DNA from: Microbacterium testaceum
GTDB lineage: Bacteria > Actinomycetota > Actinomycetes > Actinomycetales > Microbacteriaceae
Assembly (NCBI RefSeq): GCF_001476285.1
Contig: NZ_LDRU01000083.1
Coordinates: 1 to 32,281 of the forward strand
Direction of reading: 5' to 3'
DNA length: 32,281 nucleotides
Part shown: positions 14,920 through 23,411 of the stretch, one piece after another
How positions within the stretch are numbered: position 1 is the first letter of the stretch
Layout of the letters: each line of letters starts with the position of its first letter
Program-made: the position numbers and the translations under genes
The notes under the pieces: model-generated
Told to the model about the DNA's origin: nothing
Database searches by the model: none
The model's input: only the letters and a program-made list of their open reading frames with translations

Positions 14920-15678
14920 TCAGGAAGTCGCCGGGGGTGCGGCGGGCGCCCCCACGGCGAGGGCCTCGGCGCGACGACGGCGGGCGGAGCGCCGCTGCGG
15001 CTGCGCGGCACCGGCGACACGGATGCCGCGGGGCACGACGAGGTGCTGGAGGAGGGCGAAGAGCCCGTCGATGACGAGCGCGAGCACAGCGACGAGGATG
15101 GCGCCGCCGATGAGCATGTCGAAACGCCGCAGCGGGATCGCGGCGATGATGTACTGCCCGAGACCCCCGAGGCCGATGTAGGCGGCGATCGTGACCGTCG
15201 CCAGGACCTGCAGGGTCGCCGCGCGGATGCCGCCGACCAGCAGCGGCAAGCCCAGGGGGACCTCGATGCGCCAGAAGATCTGCATCTCGGTCATGCCCAT
15301 CGACCGCCCCGCGTCGATCACGCGACGGTCGATCGCCTCGAGGCCCGTGTAGGCGCCGGCGAGGAGCGACGGGATCGCCAGGATGACGAACGAGATGACG
15401 GCCGCCTCGGGCTTGTGCAGCACCCCGAGGAGCAGGGTCAGCAGGATGAGCAGACCGAAGGACGGGATCGCTCGAGCGGCTCCGGAGATCGCGACGGCGG
15501 TCTCGCGCCCCTTGCCCGTGTGCCCGATGAACCACCCCAGGGGAATGGCGATGAGTCCCGCGATGACCACGGAGATGAACGTGTAGAGGAGCTGCACGCC
15601 CAGGGCCAGGCCGAGCGGGTCGAACGGGCTCTGATCGCCCGAGAAGATCCAGGCGAACGCCTCGCCGATGAGGTTCAC
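14920..15678 (-). CDS. osmoprotectant ABC transporter permease (second)
   Basis: A 252-residue inner-membrane permease of the OpuB/OpuC/YehW type with about five to six helices. The coupling loop carries the usual EAA-like motif, seen as EAIDRRVIDAGRSMGMTEMQIFWRIEVPLGLPLLVGGIR. GTG 15678 is decided by the GTGA overlap with the preceding permease stop (15675-15678). The hydrophilic C-terminal tail of about 40 residues, rich in Arg and Ala, is longer than usual. It pairs with the other permease and the ATPase to form the import channel. Confidence 0.92.
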   Translation of the reverse strand: MNLIGEAFAWIFSGDQSPFDPLGLALGVQLLYTFISVVIAGLIAIPLGWFIGHTGKGRETAVAISGAARAIPSFGLLILLTLLLGVLHKPEAAVISFVILAIPSLLAGAYTGLEAIDRRVIDAGRSMGMTEMQIFWRIEVPLGLPLLVGGIRAATLQVLATVTIAAYIGLGGLGQYIIAAIPLRRFDMLIGGAILVAVLALVIDGLFALLQHLVVPRGIRVAGAAQPQRRSARRRRAEALAVGAPAAPPATS

Positions 15679-16355
15679 GCCTTCACCAACGTCCGGTTGG
15701 AGATGCGCGACACGGTCCGGGTCCCGCGCGTCCACGGCATGAGGAGCCGCCCGGCGAAGACCAGGAGCAGGTCGATCACGAGGGCGAGGACGACGACCGC
15801 GATGACCCCCGCGAACACCTCGGGGATGATGCGGCGCTGCAGGCCGTTGGTGAACAGGTATCCGAGGTTCTGGATGCCGACGAGGATGCCGACCGTCGCC
15901 AGAGCGATCGTGCTGGCCGACGTGACGCGGAGGCCCGCGAGAACCACCGGCCCGGCCAGCGGGAACTCGACCGCCCAGAACCGCCGGAACGAGCCGTAGC
16001 CGATCGCCGTCGAGGCCTGGCGCACTCCGGCGTCCACCGAGTCGAGTCCGTCGGCGACCGCGCGCACGAGGATCGCCACGGCGTAGACCGCGAGCGCGAC
16101 GATCAGGTTGTTCTCGCTGACGATGCTGTACCAGCCGGTGACGACCGGGACGAGGATCAGAAGGGCGAGCGAGGGGATCGTGTAGAGCAGGCCCGTGATC
16201 GTGATCACACTGCTCCGCACCAGGCGATACCGCCACGCGAACCACCCCAGGGGGATGCTGACGATGAAGCCCGCGATCAGCGCGATGAGACTCTGGCGCA
16301 GGTGCACCAGAGCCAGCTCCCCGATCAGCTCGAGATTGTTGCCTACCCAGTTCAC
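15675..16355 (-). CDS. osmoprotectant ABC transporter permease (first)
   Basis: A 226-residue permease of the OpuBB/YehY type. Helices include LIALIAGFIVSIPLGWFAW, VITITGLLYTIPSLALLILV and VFAGVIAVVVLALVIDLLLVFAG. The cytoplasmic coupling region is ADGLDSVDAGVRQASTAIGYGSFRRFWAVEFPLAGPVVLAGLR. The start is GTG 16355, overlapping the ATPase stop in a GTGA junction, and its own end overlaps the second permease likewise. These 4-base overlaps mean the three core subunits are translated in a coupled chain. Confidence 0.92.
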   Translation of the reverse strand: MNWVGNNLELIGELALVHLRQSLIALIAGFIVSIPLGWFAWRYRLVRSSVITITGLLYTIPSLALLILVPVVTGWYSIVSENNLIVALAVYAVAILVRAVADGLDSVDAGVRQASTAIGYGSFRRFWAVEFPLAGPVVLAGLRVTSASTIALATVGILVGIQNLGYLFTNGLQRRIIPEVFAGVIAVVVLALVIDLLLVFAGRLLMPWTRGTRTVSRISNRTLVKA

Positions 16356-17176
16356 GGGCGGGAATCCTCCACAAGAGCGCCCTGGGTCCGCCCCTCGGCG
16401 TCGACGACGACGGTCCCGCGTGGCGTCTGCTTGAGGTGCAGGGCACGCTTGCCTTTGACGGCGCCGATGAAGCTCGCCACGAAGTCGGATGCCGGGTTCT
16501 CGACGATCTCGCTGGGCGAGCCGACCTGCGCGATGTGCGCGCCCTTCTCGAGGATCACGACCTGATCGCCGAGCAGGAAGGCCTCGTCGATGTCGTGCGT
16601 GACGAAGACGATGGTCTTGCCGATCTCGCTCTGGAGGCGCAGGAGCTCCTGCTGCAGTTCGTCGCGCACGATCGGGTCGACGGCGCCGAACGGCTCGTCC
16701 ATGAGGAGGATGTTCGGGTCGGCCGCGAGCCCGCGGGCGACGCCCACGCGCTGCTGCTGGCCGCCCGACAGTTGGCTGGGGTATCGGTCGGCCATCGCCG
16801 TGTCCAGGCCGACGGTCTTCATCAGCTCGAGCGCGCGGGCGCGAGCGGTCTTGCGGCTCTGCCCCTGCAGCACGGGCACGGTGGCGATGTTGTCGGCGAC
16901 GGTGAAGTGCGGAAGCAGGCCCGAGTTCTGCATGACGTAGCCGATACTCCGGCGCAGGTGGACCGCGGGCTTGCCGCCGATGTCGTCGCCGTCGATCGAG
17001 ATCGTGCCCGCGGAGGGCTCGACCATCCGGTTGATCATCCGGAGCAGAGTGGTCTTTCCGCAGCCGGACGATCCCACGAAGACGGTCGTCTTCCGCGAGG
17101 GGATGACGAGGCTGAAGTCGTCGACGGCGCGTGTGCCGTCGGGGAAGACCTTCGAGACGGTCGAAAACTCGATCAT
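16352..17176 (-). CDS. osmoprotectant ABC transporter ATP-binding protein (OpuBA/ProV-like)
   Basis: Cytosolic ATPase powering the importer. The 274-residue protein has Walker A GSSGCGKTT (35-43), Q-loop YVMQNSGLLPHFTV, signature LSGGQQQRVGVARGL, Walker B ILLMDEPFGAVDPI and the switch histidine in VTHDIDEAFLLGD. It ends shortly after the ATPase core and lacks the tandem CBS domains of OpuAA/OpuCA that sense ionic strength, so any osmotic control must lie elsewhere. The start ATG 17176 is 13 bases after the DUF427 stop; a longer frame to 17263 would overlap DUF427 and has no family similarity. Confidence 0.93.
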   Translation of the reverse strand: MIEFSTVSKVFPDGTRAVDDFSLVIPSRKTTVFVGSSGCGKTTLLRMINRMVEPSAGTISIDGDDIGGKPAVHLRRSIGYVMQNSGLLPHFTVADNIATVPVLQGQSRKTARARALELMKTVGLDTAMADRYPSQLSGGQQQRVGVARGLAADPNILLMDEPFGAVDPIVRDELQQELLRLQSEIGKTIVFVTHDIDEAFLLGDQVVILEKGAHIAQVGSPSEIVENPASDFVASFIGAVKGKRALHLKQTPRGTVVVDAEGRTQGALVEDSRP

Positions 17177-17189
17177 GCTGTGCCCGACC

Positions 17190-17492
17190 TCAGTCGGAGA
17201 CCACGACCTTGCGGTCGAAGGCCACGTACCCGGCGAAGTCCGTGCCCACACGCTCCACCGCACCGGGGCGGAGGTCGGGGTACGACCAGGCGCCGTCGGC
17301 GAGCTCCGCTCCGTCGAGCGAGACGTTCCAGTACTGCACCTCGCCCTTCCACGGGCAGGTGTAGGGGGTGGGGCTCTCGTTCAGGGCGCCCTCGCGCACG
17401 GCGCGCGGCGGGAAGTACCAGTTGCCCTCGATCGACACCACGTCGTCGCGGTCGGCTTCAGCGATCACGACGCCGTCGAGCACTGCCTTCAT
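17190..17492 (-). CDS. DUF427 family protein
   Basis: A 100-residue soluble protein with the DUF427 pattern: MKAVLDGVVIAEADRDDVV, IEGNWYFPPRAVR, the central PTPYTCPWKGEVQYWNV and the closing VAFDRKVVVSD. Its biochemical role is unknown. ATG 17492 has a GAGGGG ribosome site at suitable spacing; a longer frame (to 17591) lacks family similarity and is rejected. It is the first gene of the unit leading into the osmoprotectant ABC genes, 13 bases before the ATPase, so it is probably co-transcribed with them. Whether it has any functional link with osmoprotectant uptake is unknown. Confidence 0.85.
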   Translation of the reverse strand: MKAVLDGVVIAEADRDDVVSIEGNWYFPPRAVREGALNESPTPYTCPWKGEVQYWNVSLDGAELADGAWSYPDLRPGAVERVGTDFAGYVAFDRKVVVSD

Positions 17493-17556
17493 GACGAACC
17501 CCTCTCGTGGCGTCCCGCGGGCACGGCGCCCAGCGGTGGACCAGCCACCTTCCGAG

Positions 17557-17584
17557 AGGCTAACCAAGTGGATGCTGCGCAAAA
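17557..17584 (-). promoter_or_regulatory. candidate promoter for the DUF427-osmoprotectant operon
   Basis: On the minus strand TTTTGC is followed by a 16-base spacer and TAGCCT (17562-17557), a TAnnnT -10. It lies in the 136-base gap between ispE and DUF427 and would give a leader of roughly 55-60 bases. Just upstream (17607-17595) a small CCCGT-CAC-ACGGG hairpin could end the ispE transcript weakly. Confidence 0.35.
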
Positions 17585-17628
17585 CGAACATTGCCCCGTG
17601 TGACGGGCTGGTCTAGGGTGCGAGCCGC

Positions 17629-18555
17629 TCAGAGCACGCGGGCGCCGCCGACCGGTCCGTGGACGTGGAGGGCAACGAGTCCGGCGGCGCTCAACGTGAC
17701 CTGCAGATCGATCGCCGACTCCTCGTCGGCCGCGAGGAAAGCGAGGGTCGGCCCCGACCCGGACACGAGGCCGGCGAGGGCTCCGGAGCTCTCGCCGCGC
17801 TCGAGCACGCGCGCGAGGTCGGGGCGGAGATGGAGGGCGGGCGCCTGCAGGTCGTTGCGCAGCGAAGCGGCCAGCATCTCGGCGTCGCCCTGGCGCAGCG
17901 CGTGCAGGACCTCGGGCGCCACCGCCGGTACCCGGGGTGCCGGTCCGATGTCGACGGCATGGCGCTCGCGATGAGCGTCGAGCTCGCCGTAGACGACGGG
18001 GGTCGACATGCCGATCTCGTTCGGCACCAGGACCCAGTCGAAACGGCCACGGGCCAGGGCGGGGCTGAGCTCGTCGCCGCGCCCGGTTCCGACCGCCGTC
18101 CCGCCGAGCAGGGCGAACGGTACGTCGGCTCCGAGCTGGGCCGCGAGGCGCACCAGCTCCGAGGTCGGCATCCCGAGCCCCCACAGAGCGTCGCACGCGA
18201 CGAGCGCCGCCGCCGCGTCTGCGGAGCCGCCCCCCATTCCGCCGGCCACGGGCACGGCCTTGACGATCGAGAGGTGCACCCCACGGTCGATGCCCGCGGT
18301 CTCGGCCAGCAGACGCGCCGCCCGCACCGCCAGATTGCGGTCGTCGGTGGGCACCCCGTCGATGTCGACGGGACCCCGCGCGGACACCTCGAGCGTGATG
18401 TCGTCGGCCGCGGTGGCGGTCATCTCCTCGTAGAGCGAGACGGCCTGGTACGCCGTGGCCACATCGTGATAGCCGTCGTCCTTGACGTCGCCGACCTCGA
18501 GGAAGACGTTGATCTTGCCCGGTGCGCGAACGCGGACCGATTCAGCGGAGCTCAT
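17629..18555 (-). CDS. ispE: 4-diphosphocytidyl-2-C-methyl-D-erythritol kinase
   Basis: A GHMP kinase that phosphorylates CDP-methylerythritol with ATP in the MEP pathway to isoprenoids (menaquinone, lipid carriers, carotenoids). The 308-residue protein has the N-terminal [13 protein letters not shown] with K14, the ATP loop [19 protein letters not shown] (about 100-117), and the C-terminal substrate motif [14 protein letters not shown]. The start ATG 18555 overlaps the stop of the aldo/keto reductase (ATGA 18552-18555), so its translation is coupled to that gene. In most actinobacteria it directly follows rsmA; here about 4 kb separate them. Confidence 0.96.
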   Translation of the reverse strand: MSSAESVRVRAPGKINVFLEVGDVKDDGYHDVATAYQAVSLYEEMTATAADDITLEVSARGPVDIDGVPTDDRNLAVRAARLLAETAGIDRGVHLSIVKAVPVAGGMGGGSADAAAALVACDALWGLGMPTSELVRLAAQLGADVPFALLGGTAVGTGRGDELSPALARGRFDWVLVPNEIGMSTPVVYGELDAHRERHAVDIGPAPRVPAVAPEVLHALRQGDAEMLAASLRNDLQAPALHLRPDLARVLERGESSGALAGLVSGSGPTLAFLAADEESAIDLQVTLSAAGLVALHVHGPVGGARVL

Positions 18556-19619
18556 GATGACGACGACGCCCGCCAGAGGTCGACATCGGCGGCCTCGGAC
18601 AGCGCGTCGATGCGCTCCAGCTCCTCGGTGTCGAACGCCGGTCCGTCGAGCGCGGCGAGGTTCTCGTCGAGCTGCTGCGTCCGCGAGGCGCCGATGAGGG
18701 CGGATGCCACGGTCTCATCGCGCAGCACCCACTGAAGCGCCATCTGCGCCAGGGTCTGCCCGCGCTCCTTCGCGATGACGTCCAGGCTGCGCAGCGCCGA
18801 GAGAGCGGCATCCGTCAGCATGCGGTCGGGCAGGGAAGAACGCTTCTGGGAACGGTCGGCCTGGCCGTCGCCGAGGTACTTGTCGGTGAGGAGTCCCTGC
18901 GCCAGGGGCGTGAAGGCGATCGCCCCCATGCCCTCCTGCCGGAGCGTGGAGGTGAGCCCGTCCTCGACCCAGCGATTGAGGATCGAGTACGACGGCTGGT
19001 GGATCACCAGCGGCGTGCCGAGCGATCGGGCCACGGCGGCGGCCTCGGCGGTGCGCTCGGCGCTGTACGACGAGATGCCGACGTAGAGCGCCTTGCCCTG
19101 CCGGACGAGCGTGTCGAGGGCGCCGATCGTCTCTTCGATGGGGGTGACCGGGTCGACGCGGTGCGAGTAGAAGATGTCGACGTAGTCGACGCTCATGCGC
19201 GTCAGCGACTGCTCGGCGCTGGCCAGGAGGTACTTGCGCGATCCCCAGTTGCCGTAGGGCCCGGGCCACATGTCGTAGCCCGCCTTCGACGAGATGATGA
19301 GCTCGTCGCGATACCTGCCGAAGTCTTCGCGCATCATGCGGCCGAAGTTCGTCTCGGCCGAGCCGTAGGGTGGGCCGTAGTTGTTCGCGAGATCGAAGTG
19401 CGTGATCCCGCGATCGAACGCGTGGCGGAGCACCTCGCGCTGGCGGTCGAACGGGACGTTGTCGCCGAAGTTCCACCACAATCCGAGCGAGATCGGGGGG
19501 AGGAAGAGGCCGCTCCGACCGACTTGGCGGTATGCGACACTGGAATATCGCGCTTCCCGCGCGCTGTAAGGCCGGTGAAGGTCGGGTACGTCCGGGCCGA
19601 ATCGAGCGGGATCAGTCAC
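18552..19619 (-). CDS. aldo/keto reductase, YghZ/Gpr-like (L-glyceraldehyde 3-phosphate reductase type)
   Basis: An NADPH-dependent cytosolic reductase of 355 residues with a TIM-barrel fold. The tetrad D76, Y81, K112 and H153 is intact, in [18 protein letters not shown] and IFYSHR. Long stretches such as [26 protein letters not shown] and [15 protein letters not shown] match what I know of E. coli YghZ, which detoxifies L-glyceraldehyde 3-phosphate and methylglyoxal. The start GTG 19619 is preceded at six bases by TACTGT; the frame continues upstream to 19961 but overlaps the divergent Stealth gene and lacks similarity. The end overlaps ispE, tying this enzyme to MEP-pathway expression. Substrate specificity is inferred from family only. 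Confidence 0.9.
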   Translation of the reverse strand: MTDPARFGPDVPDLHRPYSAREARYSSVAYRQVGRSGLFLPPISLGLWWNFGDNVPFDRQREVLRHAFDRGITHFDLANNYGPPYGSAETNFGRMMREDFGRYRDELIISSKAGYDMWPGPYGNWGSRKYLLASAEQSLTRMSVDYVDIFYSHRVDPVTPIEETIGALDTLVRQGKALYVGISSYSAERTAEAAAVARSLGTPLVIHQPSYSILNRWVEDGLTSTLRQEGMGAIAFTPLAQGLLTDKYLGDGQADRSQKRSSLPDRMLTDAALSALRSLDVIAKERGQTLAQMALQWVLRDETVASALIGASRTQQLDENLAALDGPAFDTEELERIDALSEAADVDLWRASSSS

Positions 19620-19625
19620 TCTTCG

Positions 19626-19631
19626 ACAGTA
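19626..19631 (-). promoter_or_regulatory. -10 element (TACTGT) for the leaderless AKR-ispE transcript
   Basis: TACTGT on the minus strand is followed by CGAAGA (six bases) and GTG 19619, so transcription would start on the initiation codon. No Shine-Dalgarno sequence is present. This single promoter may drive both the reductase and ispE. Confidence 0.55.
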
Positions 19632-19690
19632 GCGCGCCCATCCCCCTGCTTCGGCCCCGATGCCGAAACGCTCCCGTAACGCCGAGTATC

Positions 19691-19696
19691 TACGGT
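19691..19696 (+). promoter_or_regulatory. candidate -10 (TACGGT) for the Stealth gene
   Basis: TACGGT fits TAnnnT and lies 35 bases before ATG 19732, giving a leader of about 29 bases that contains the GAGGAGG ribosome site at 19719-19725. No -35 is evident. It is the only suitable hexamer noticed between the divergent genes on this strand. Confidence 0.35.
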
Positions 19697-19731
19697 GTAC
19701 GGATCCACCATCGACCCCGAGGAGGCCGCAT

Positions 19732-21312
19732 ATGCGCTCGATCGTTCCCCTTCCGATCGATACGGATCCCTGGCGGGCACTCCTCTCCCGGTCCGACATC
19801 CGGATGCTGGACGGCATCCTGCACGTCATCGACGACGCGTCCACCCCCTCGGATGCCGAGCGCGACGACCTGCTGACCGTCGCCGAGGCCGTCGAAGCCG
19901 CCGGCGTCTCGGTGATGCTCGTTCGCGACGCCAACCGGCGGCCGAAGCTCGTCGTCGACACGGTCGACGCGGATGCCGCTCTCGCCGCTCTGCGCGACCC
20001 CGAGCTGGGCCCGATCTACCTCAAGGCGCGCGGCGAGGACCCGGTCCCCTCTCACAGCGTCGCCCCCTCCCCCGGTTCGATCGAGGCCTACGCCGTCTTC
20101 CGTCCGCGCACCTCGACCGAGGGCTCGTACCGTTACGGCGCGGCCCTCGCTCCGCGGCTGGAGTTCTGGCGGTTCGGCGAGAAGACCATCGAGGCCCCGC
20201 GCCCCAGTGCCCTCACCCGTCGCCGGTTCGCCCGCGCCGACCTCGACCTCGTCGAGGTCGAGCGCTACGGCCGCCGGTGGCAGACCGTTGCGGGCATGTT
20301 CGACCCGCACCCGAAAGAGTTCGTCGGCGACATCGACATGGTGTTCTCGTGGGTCGACGGTTCGTCGAGCGAGTTCCAGCGGCAGCGCGCCGCGCGCATG
20401 CAGGGCTACGTCGTGGGCGACGGCGACGACAACGCCGCCCGCTATCGCCAGGTCGACGAACTGCGGTACGCGTTGCGCAGCGTGCACATGTACGCGCCCT
20501 GGGTGCGCCGCATCTTCATCGCGACCGACTCCCCGACCCCGGAGTGGCTCGCGGACCACCCCAAGGTCACGATCGTGCGCAGCGAGGAGTTCTTCGCGGA
20601 CCCCTCCGTGCTTCCGACGCACAACTCGCACGCCGTCGAGGCGCAGCTGCACCGCATCCCCGGTCTCGCGGAGCACTTCCTCTACAGCAACGACGACATG
20701 TTCTTCGGTCGCCCCGTGACCCCGGAACTGTTCTTCAGCGGGGGTGGCGTGAGCCGCTTCGTCGAGAGCGGCATCCGGATCGGAAGCGGTGCCCCGCAGA
20801 TCGACCGCTCGGGCCACGACAACGGTCTGCGCGTGAACCGCGCCCTCCTGAAGGAGCGCTTCGGCCGAGTGATCACGCTCGACCTCGAGCACTGCGCGAC
20901 GCCGCTGCGGCGCTCCGTGGCGTTCGAGCTCGAGCAGGAGTTCGCCGAGGACTACGCCCGGACGGCCGCGAGTCGTTTCCGTTCGGCCACCGACATCTCG
21001 GTCACGAACAGCCTCTACCACTACTACGCGCTGGCCACGGGCCGGGCGGTCGTCACGACCGAGCCGCGCACGCGCTACGTCCAGACGACGCAGCTCGATT
21101 CCCTGCGCACGATGGAGCGACTCGTCTCGCGCCGCGACACCGACATGTTCTGCCTCAACGACGGAAGCGTGCCCGAGATCCCCGAGGAGGTGCGGGTGCC
21201 CGCGCTCCGCGCGTGCCTCGAGCGTTACTTCCCGATCGCGGCGCCGTGGGAGAAGACGAGCGTCAGCGCAGAACCGGCAACGGCGTCGTCGGCGGCGACA
21301 CCCGCCCACTGA
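19732..21312 (+). CDS. Stealth-family capsular polysaccharide / sugar-phosphate transferase
   Basis: Stealth proteins transfer hexose 1-phosphate units from nucleotide sugars to build phosphodiester-linked surface glycans. The 526-residue product shows the four conserved regions: CR1 [12 protein letters not shown] (about 204-216); CR2 [20 protein letters not shown] through [16 protein letters not shown]3 [16 protein letters not shown] with [19 protein letters not shown]4 MFCLNDGS plus [16 protein letters not shown]. Residues 1-200 are a less conserved N-terminal part typical of the longer actinobacterial members. There is no signal peptide. ATG 19732 has GAGGAGG six bases upstream, which decides it over an upstream in-frame ATG at 19660. 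No other glycan genes flank it. Its last 50 bases overlap the end of the opposite-strand phosphoesterase. Confidence 0.9.
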   Translation: MRSIVPLPIDTDPWRALLSRSDIRMLDGILHVIDDASTPSDAERDDLLTVAEAVEAAGVSVMLVRDANRRPKLVVDTVDADAALAALRDPELGPIYLKARGEDPVPSHSVAPSPGSIEAYAVFRPRTSTEGSYRYGAALAPRLEFWRFGEKTIEAPRPSALTRRRFARADLDLVEVERYGRRWQTVAGMFDPHPKEFVGDIDMVFSWVDGSSSEFQRQRAARMQGYVVGDGDDNAARYRQVDELRYALRSVHMYAPWVRRIFIATDSPTPEWLADHPKVTIVRSEEFFADPSVLPTHNSHAVEAQLHRIPGLAEHFLYSNDDMFFGRPVTPELFFSGGGVSRFVESGIRIGSGAPQIDRSGHDNGLRVNRALLKERFGRVITLDLEHCATPLRRSVAFELEQEFAEDYARTAASRFRSATDISVTNSLYHYYALATGRAVVTTEPRTRYVQTTQLDSLRTMERLVSRRDTDMFCLNDGSVPEIPEEVRVPALRACLERYFPIAAPWEKTSVSAEPATASSAATPAH

Positions 21313-22198
21313 GTCCGCGGTTCGCCGGGACCTCGATGCCCGCCGCGCGCAGGCGTTCCTGCGACTCGGCGGCATCGACGTACTGCAGCTCCTCGGCACC
21401 GCCGAGCGGCACCACCGAGTGGACGATCGTCTCGTCGTAGATGTGCACGAGGTTGAAGCCCTGCGCACCGTCCTGCGGGCGCGTGCCGCCCACGGGGACC
21501 ATGAGGTCCTGCGTGTAGCAGGTGGCGGAGGCGACCGAGACCGGGATGCCCGCGAACGTCGCGAAGGTCGAGTAGTGCAGGTGCCCGGCCAGGATCGCTC
21601 GGACATCGGTTCCCCGCAGCACGGCCGCGAGGCTGCGCTGGTCGCGCAGTTCGACCGACGCGGCCAGATCGAGCACACTCGGCACGGGCGGGTGGTGGAG
21701 AGCGAGGATCGTGCCCAGCGGCGCGGGCGTCGCGAGGACGTCGGCGAGCCACTCGAGCTGGGCGGGCGTCACCTCGCCGTGGTGGAAGCCCGGGACCGAC
21801 GTGTCGAGCGTGATGATGCGCAGCCCGTCGAACTCGTCGACGCGATCGACGGGAGCGGTCGGCGCCGCGTCGTCGTCGGGGAGCAGGTGAGAGCGGAAGG
21901 TGGCGCGATCGTCGTGGTTTCCCATGACCCAGACCACGCGCGTGTCGAGACGCTCCGCGAGCGGTTCGACGAGCGTGCGGACGCGGTCGTAGGCGTCGCC
22001 CTCGCCGAAGTCGGCCAGGTCTCCGGTGAACACCAGGGCATCGGGACGGACCCCGGATGCCTCGATCGCGGCGACCGCCCGGGCGAGGTACGCCTCGGAG
22101 TCGACCCGGTCGTACAGCGGCGCTCCGCCGGCGCGCAGGTGGGTGTCGCTCAGGTGCAGCAGCACCCTCTCGGCTCGGGGGTACTCGGCGTAACGCAT
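21263..22198 (-). CDS. calcineurin-like metallophosphoesterase (CpdA / 3',5'-cyclic nucleotide phosphodiesterase type)
   Basis: A 311-residue binuclear metallophosphoesterase. Metal-ligand motifs occur in order: [34 protein letters not shown] and ILAGHLHYS. The closest subfamily by motif and size is CpdA/Rv0805-like, which hydrolyses cyclic nucleotides or glycerophosphodiesters; the true substrate is open. ATG 22198 has GAGAGGAACGAG upstream; an upstream in-frame start at 22276 would add unrelated basic residues and is not preferred. No signal peptide is seen. The 3' end overlaps the convergent Stealth gene by 50 bases. An 11-base direct repeat at 22264-22285 lies in its promoter region and may be a regulator site. 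Confidence 0.9.
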   Translation of the reverse strand: MRYAEYPRAERVLLHLSDTHLRAGGAPLYDRVDSEAYLARAVAAIEASGVRPDALVFTGDLADFGEGDAYDRVRTLVEPLAERLDTRVVWVMGNHDDRATFRSHLLPDDDAAPTAPVDRVDEFDGLRIITLDTSVPGFHHGEVTPAQLEWLADVLATPAPLGTILALHHPPVPSVLDLAASVELRDQRSLAAVLRGTDVRAILAGHLHYSTFATFAGIPVSVASATCYTQDLMVPVGGTRPQDGAQGFNLVHIYDETIVHSVVPLGGAEELQYVDAAESQERLRAAGIEVPANRGLSGRVSPPTTPLPVLR

Positions 22199-22263
22199 CT
22201 CGTTCCTCTCGGGTCGTCGGGTACGACCTCGTGACCGGCGTGATGCTCCCGGCTTGCCCTGGA

Positions 22264-22285
22264 ATGTTACAGGCATGTTTCAGGA
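22264..22285 (-). promoter_or_regulatory. 11-base direct repeat, GlnR/PhoP-like half-sites, with a candidate -10
   Basis: ATGTTACAGGC (22264-22274) is followed directly by ATGTTTCAGGA (22275-22285). On the minus strand this reads GAAAC-N6-GTAAC, which fits actinobacterial GlnR half-site spacing and the AC-N9-AC pattern; 11-base direct repeats are also typical of PhoP boxes. TAACAT inside the repeat is a TAnnnT hexamer that could be the -10 for the phosphoesterase gene. Regulator identity is inference. Confidence 0.45.
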
Positions 22286-22439
22286 ACGCGCGATGAACAC
22301 GGTGAGAATTTCGCCCGGTTTCGTTGCGCCCGGGGCGCGGCGCGGCTGCCTTGGTCAGGATGCAGGAGCGATCGCTTCGCGCGACGCCCAGTCGCCTCAG
22401 GAGGCTTCACGCGCCCCATCGATCATGCAGATGAACCAG

Positions 22440-22479
22440 CACCGCGGGACGGCGGGACGGCGGCACCGCGGGACGGCGG
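22440..22479. repeat. short GC-rich tandem repeat in a gene-free gap
   Basis: CACCGCGGGACGGCGG occurs at 22440-22455 and 22464-22479 (24-base period), and its core GGGACGGCGG occurs three times (22446, 22454, 22470). The 316-base gap 22199-22514 between the phosphoesterase and rsmA contains this repeat, the direct repeat at 22264-22285 and no supported gene. Confidence 0.7.
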
Positions 22480-22514
22480 CGAAGGCTTGGGGGCGTCCAG
22501 GCGCCGCGGGTGTG

Positions 22515-23354
22515 TCAGAGGGCGGCGATACGCGCGTAGTCGTCGACCGTGAGCTGCTCGCCGCGGAGAGTGGGGTCGACGTCGGCCCGCTCGAGCTGGA
22601 GCGAGGCCTCGGCCGCGGTTCCACCGAGAACGCCGGACAGCGCCTGGCGGAGCATCTTGCGCCGCTGCTGGAACGCGGCATCCACGATCTGGAACGTGCG
22701 TCGCCGGTGCTCCTCGGTGCCGCGGGGTTCGGCATCCCGCTCGAAAGCGACCAGCACGCTGTCGACGTTCGGGACGGGCCAGAACACCTGACGCGAGACC
22801 GTGCCCGCCAGCCGCCACGCGCCGTACCAGGCGGCCTTGACGCTCGGGGCGCCGTAGACCTTGGAGCCGGGAGGGGCGGCGAGGCGCTCCCCCACCTCGG
22901 CCTGGACCATGACGACACCGCTGCGCAGGTACGGGAACGTCTCGAGGAAGTGCAGCAGCACGGGCACCGAGACGTTGTACGGCAGGTTCGCCACCAGCAC
23001 GCTCGGCTCGCCCGGGAGGTCGTCGACGCGGAGAGCATCGGCATCGATCACCGTGAGACGGTCGGCGGGGACGTCATGGGCCGCGGCCGTGACGGGCAGC
23101 CGCTCCGCGAGCCGGTGGTCGATCTCGACCGCGACCACCGAGGCGCCCGTCTCAAGGATCGCGAGTGTGAGCGAACCGAGACCCGGCCCGATCTCGACGA
23201 CACGGTCGGATGCCGAGACCCCGGCGACCTGGACGATCTTGCGCACCGTGTTCGCGTCGACCACGAAGTTCTGCCCGAGCTTCTTGGTCGGGGTGACGTC
23301 GAGCTCGGTGGCGAGTCGGCGGATCTCGGCGGCACCGAGGAGGGAAACGGGCAT
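22515..23354 (-). CDS. rsmA: 16S rRNA (adenine1518-N6/adenine1519-N6)-dimethyltransferase
   Basis: Dimethylates two adjacent adenines in the 3' hairpin of 16S rRNA late in small-subunit assembly; its loss causes kasugamycin resistance (ksgA). The 279-residue protein has [21 protein letters not shown] motif [13 protein letters not shown] (about 52-63), the acidic VEID end of motif II, catalytic [13 protein letters not shown], and the C-terminal [12 protein letters not shown]. The start ATG 23354 lies six bases after TACAGT (23366-23361), so a leaderless message is likely. No clear intrinsic terminator follows. The usual partners tatD (upstream) and ispE (downstream) are displaced by inserted genes. 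Confidence 0.97.
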   Translation of the reverse strand: MPVSLLGAAEIRRLATELDVTPTKKLGQNFVVDANTVRKIVQVAGVSASDRVVEIGPGLGSLTLAILETGASVVAVEIDHRLAERLPVTAAAHDVPADRLTVIDADALRVDDLPGEPSVLVANLPYNVSVPVLLHFLETFPYLRSGVVMVQAEVGERLAAPPGSKVYGAPSVKAAWYGAWRLAGTVSRQVFWPVPNVDSVLVAFERDAEPRGTEEHRRRTFQIVDAAFQQRRKMLRQALSGVLGGTAAEASLQLERADVDPTLRGEQLTVDDYARIAAL

Positions 23355-23360
23355 TGTTCC

Positions 23361-23366
23361 ACTGTA
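23361..23366 (-). promoter_or_regulatory. -10 element (TACAGT) for leaderless rsmA
   Basis: TACAGT, then GGAACA (six bases), then ATG 23354 on the minus strand. It is part of a compact 57-base divergent promoter region shared with the sugar porter. Confidence 0.6.
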
Positions 23367-23399
23367 GTCAGCCTCCCGCCACCCGCCGGGTGACAGGAG

Positions 23400-23405
23400 T
23401 ACGTT
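23400..23405 (+). promoter_or_regulatory. -10 element (TACGTT) for the sugar porter
   Basis: TACGTT is followed by GAGCGG (six bases) and GTG 23412, again the leaderless arrangement. An AGGAG at 23395-23399 could instead act as a ribosome site, but its 12-base distance to the GTG is long, so leaderless initiation is preferred. Confidence 0.45.
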
Positions 23406-23411
23406 GAGCGG

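Noticed and set aside
17557..17565. Possible DtxR/IdeR iron box, from the word TTAGCCT
   Set aside because: The word is too short and the required palindromic second half is absent; it fits better as a -10 element.
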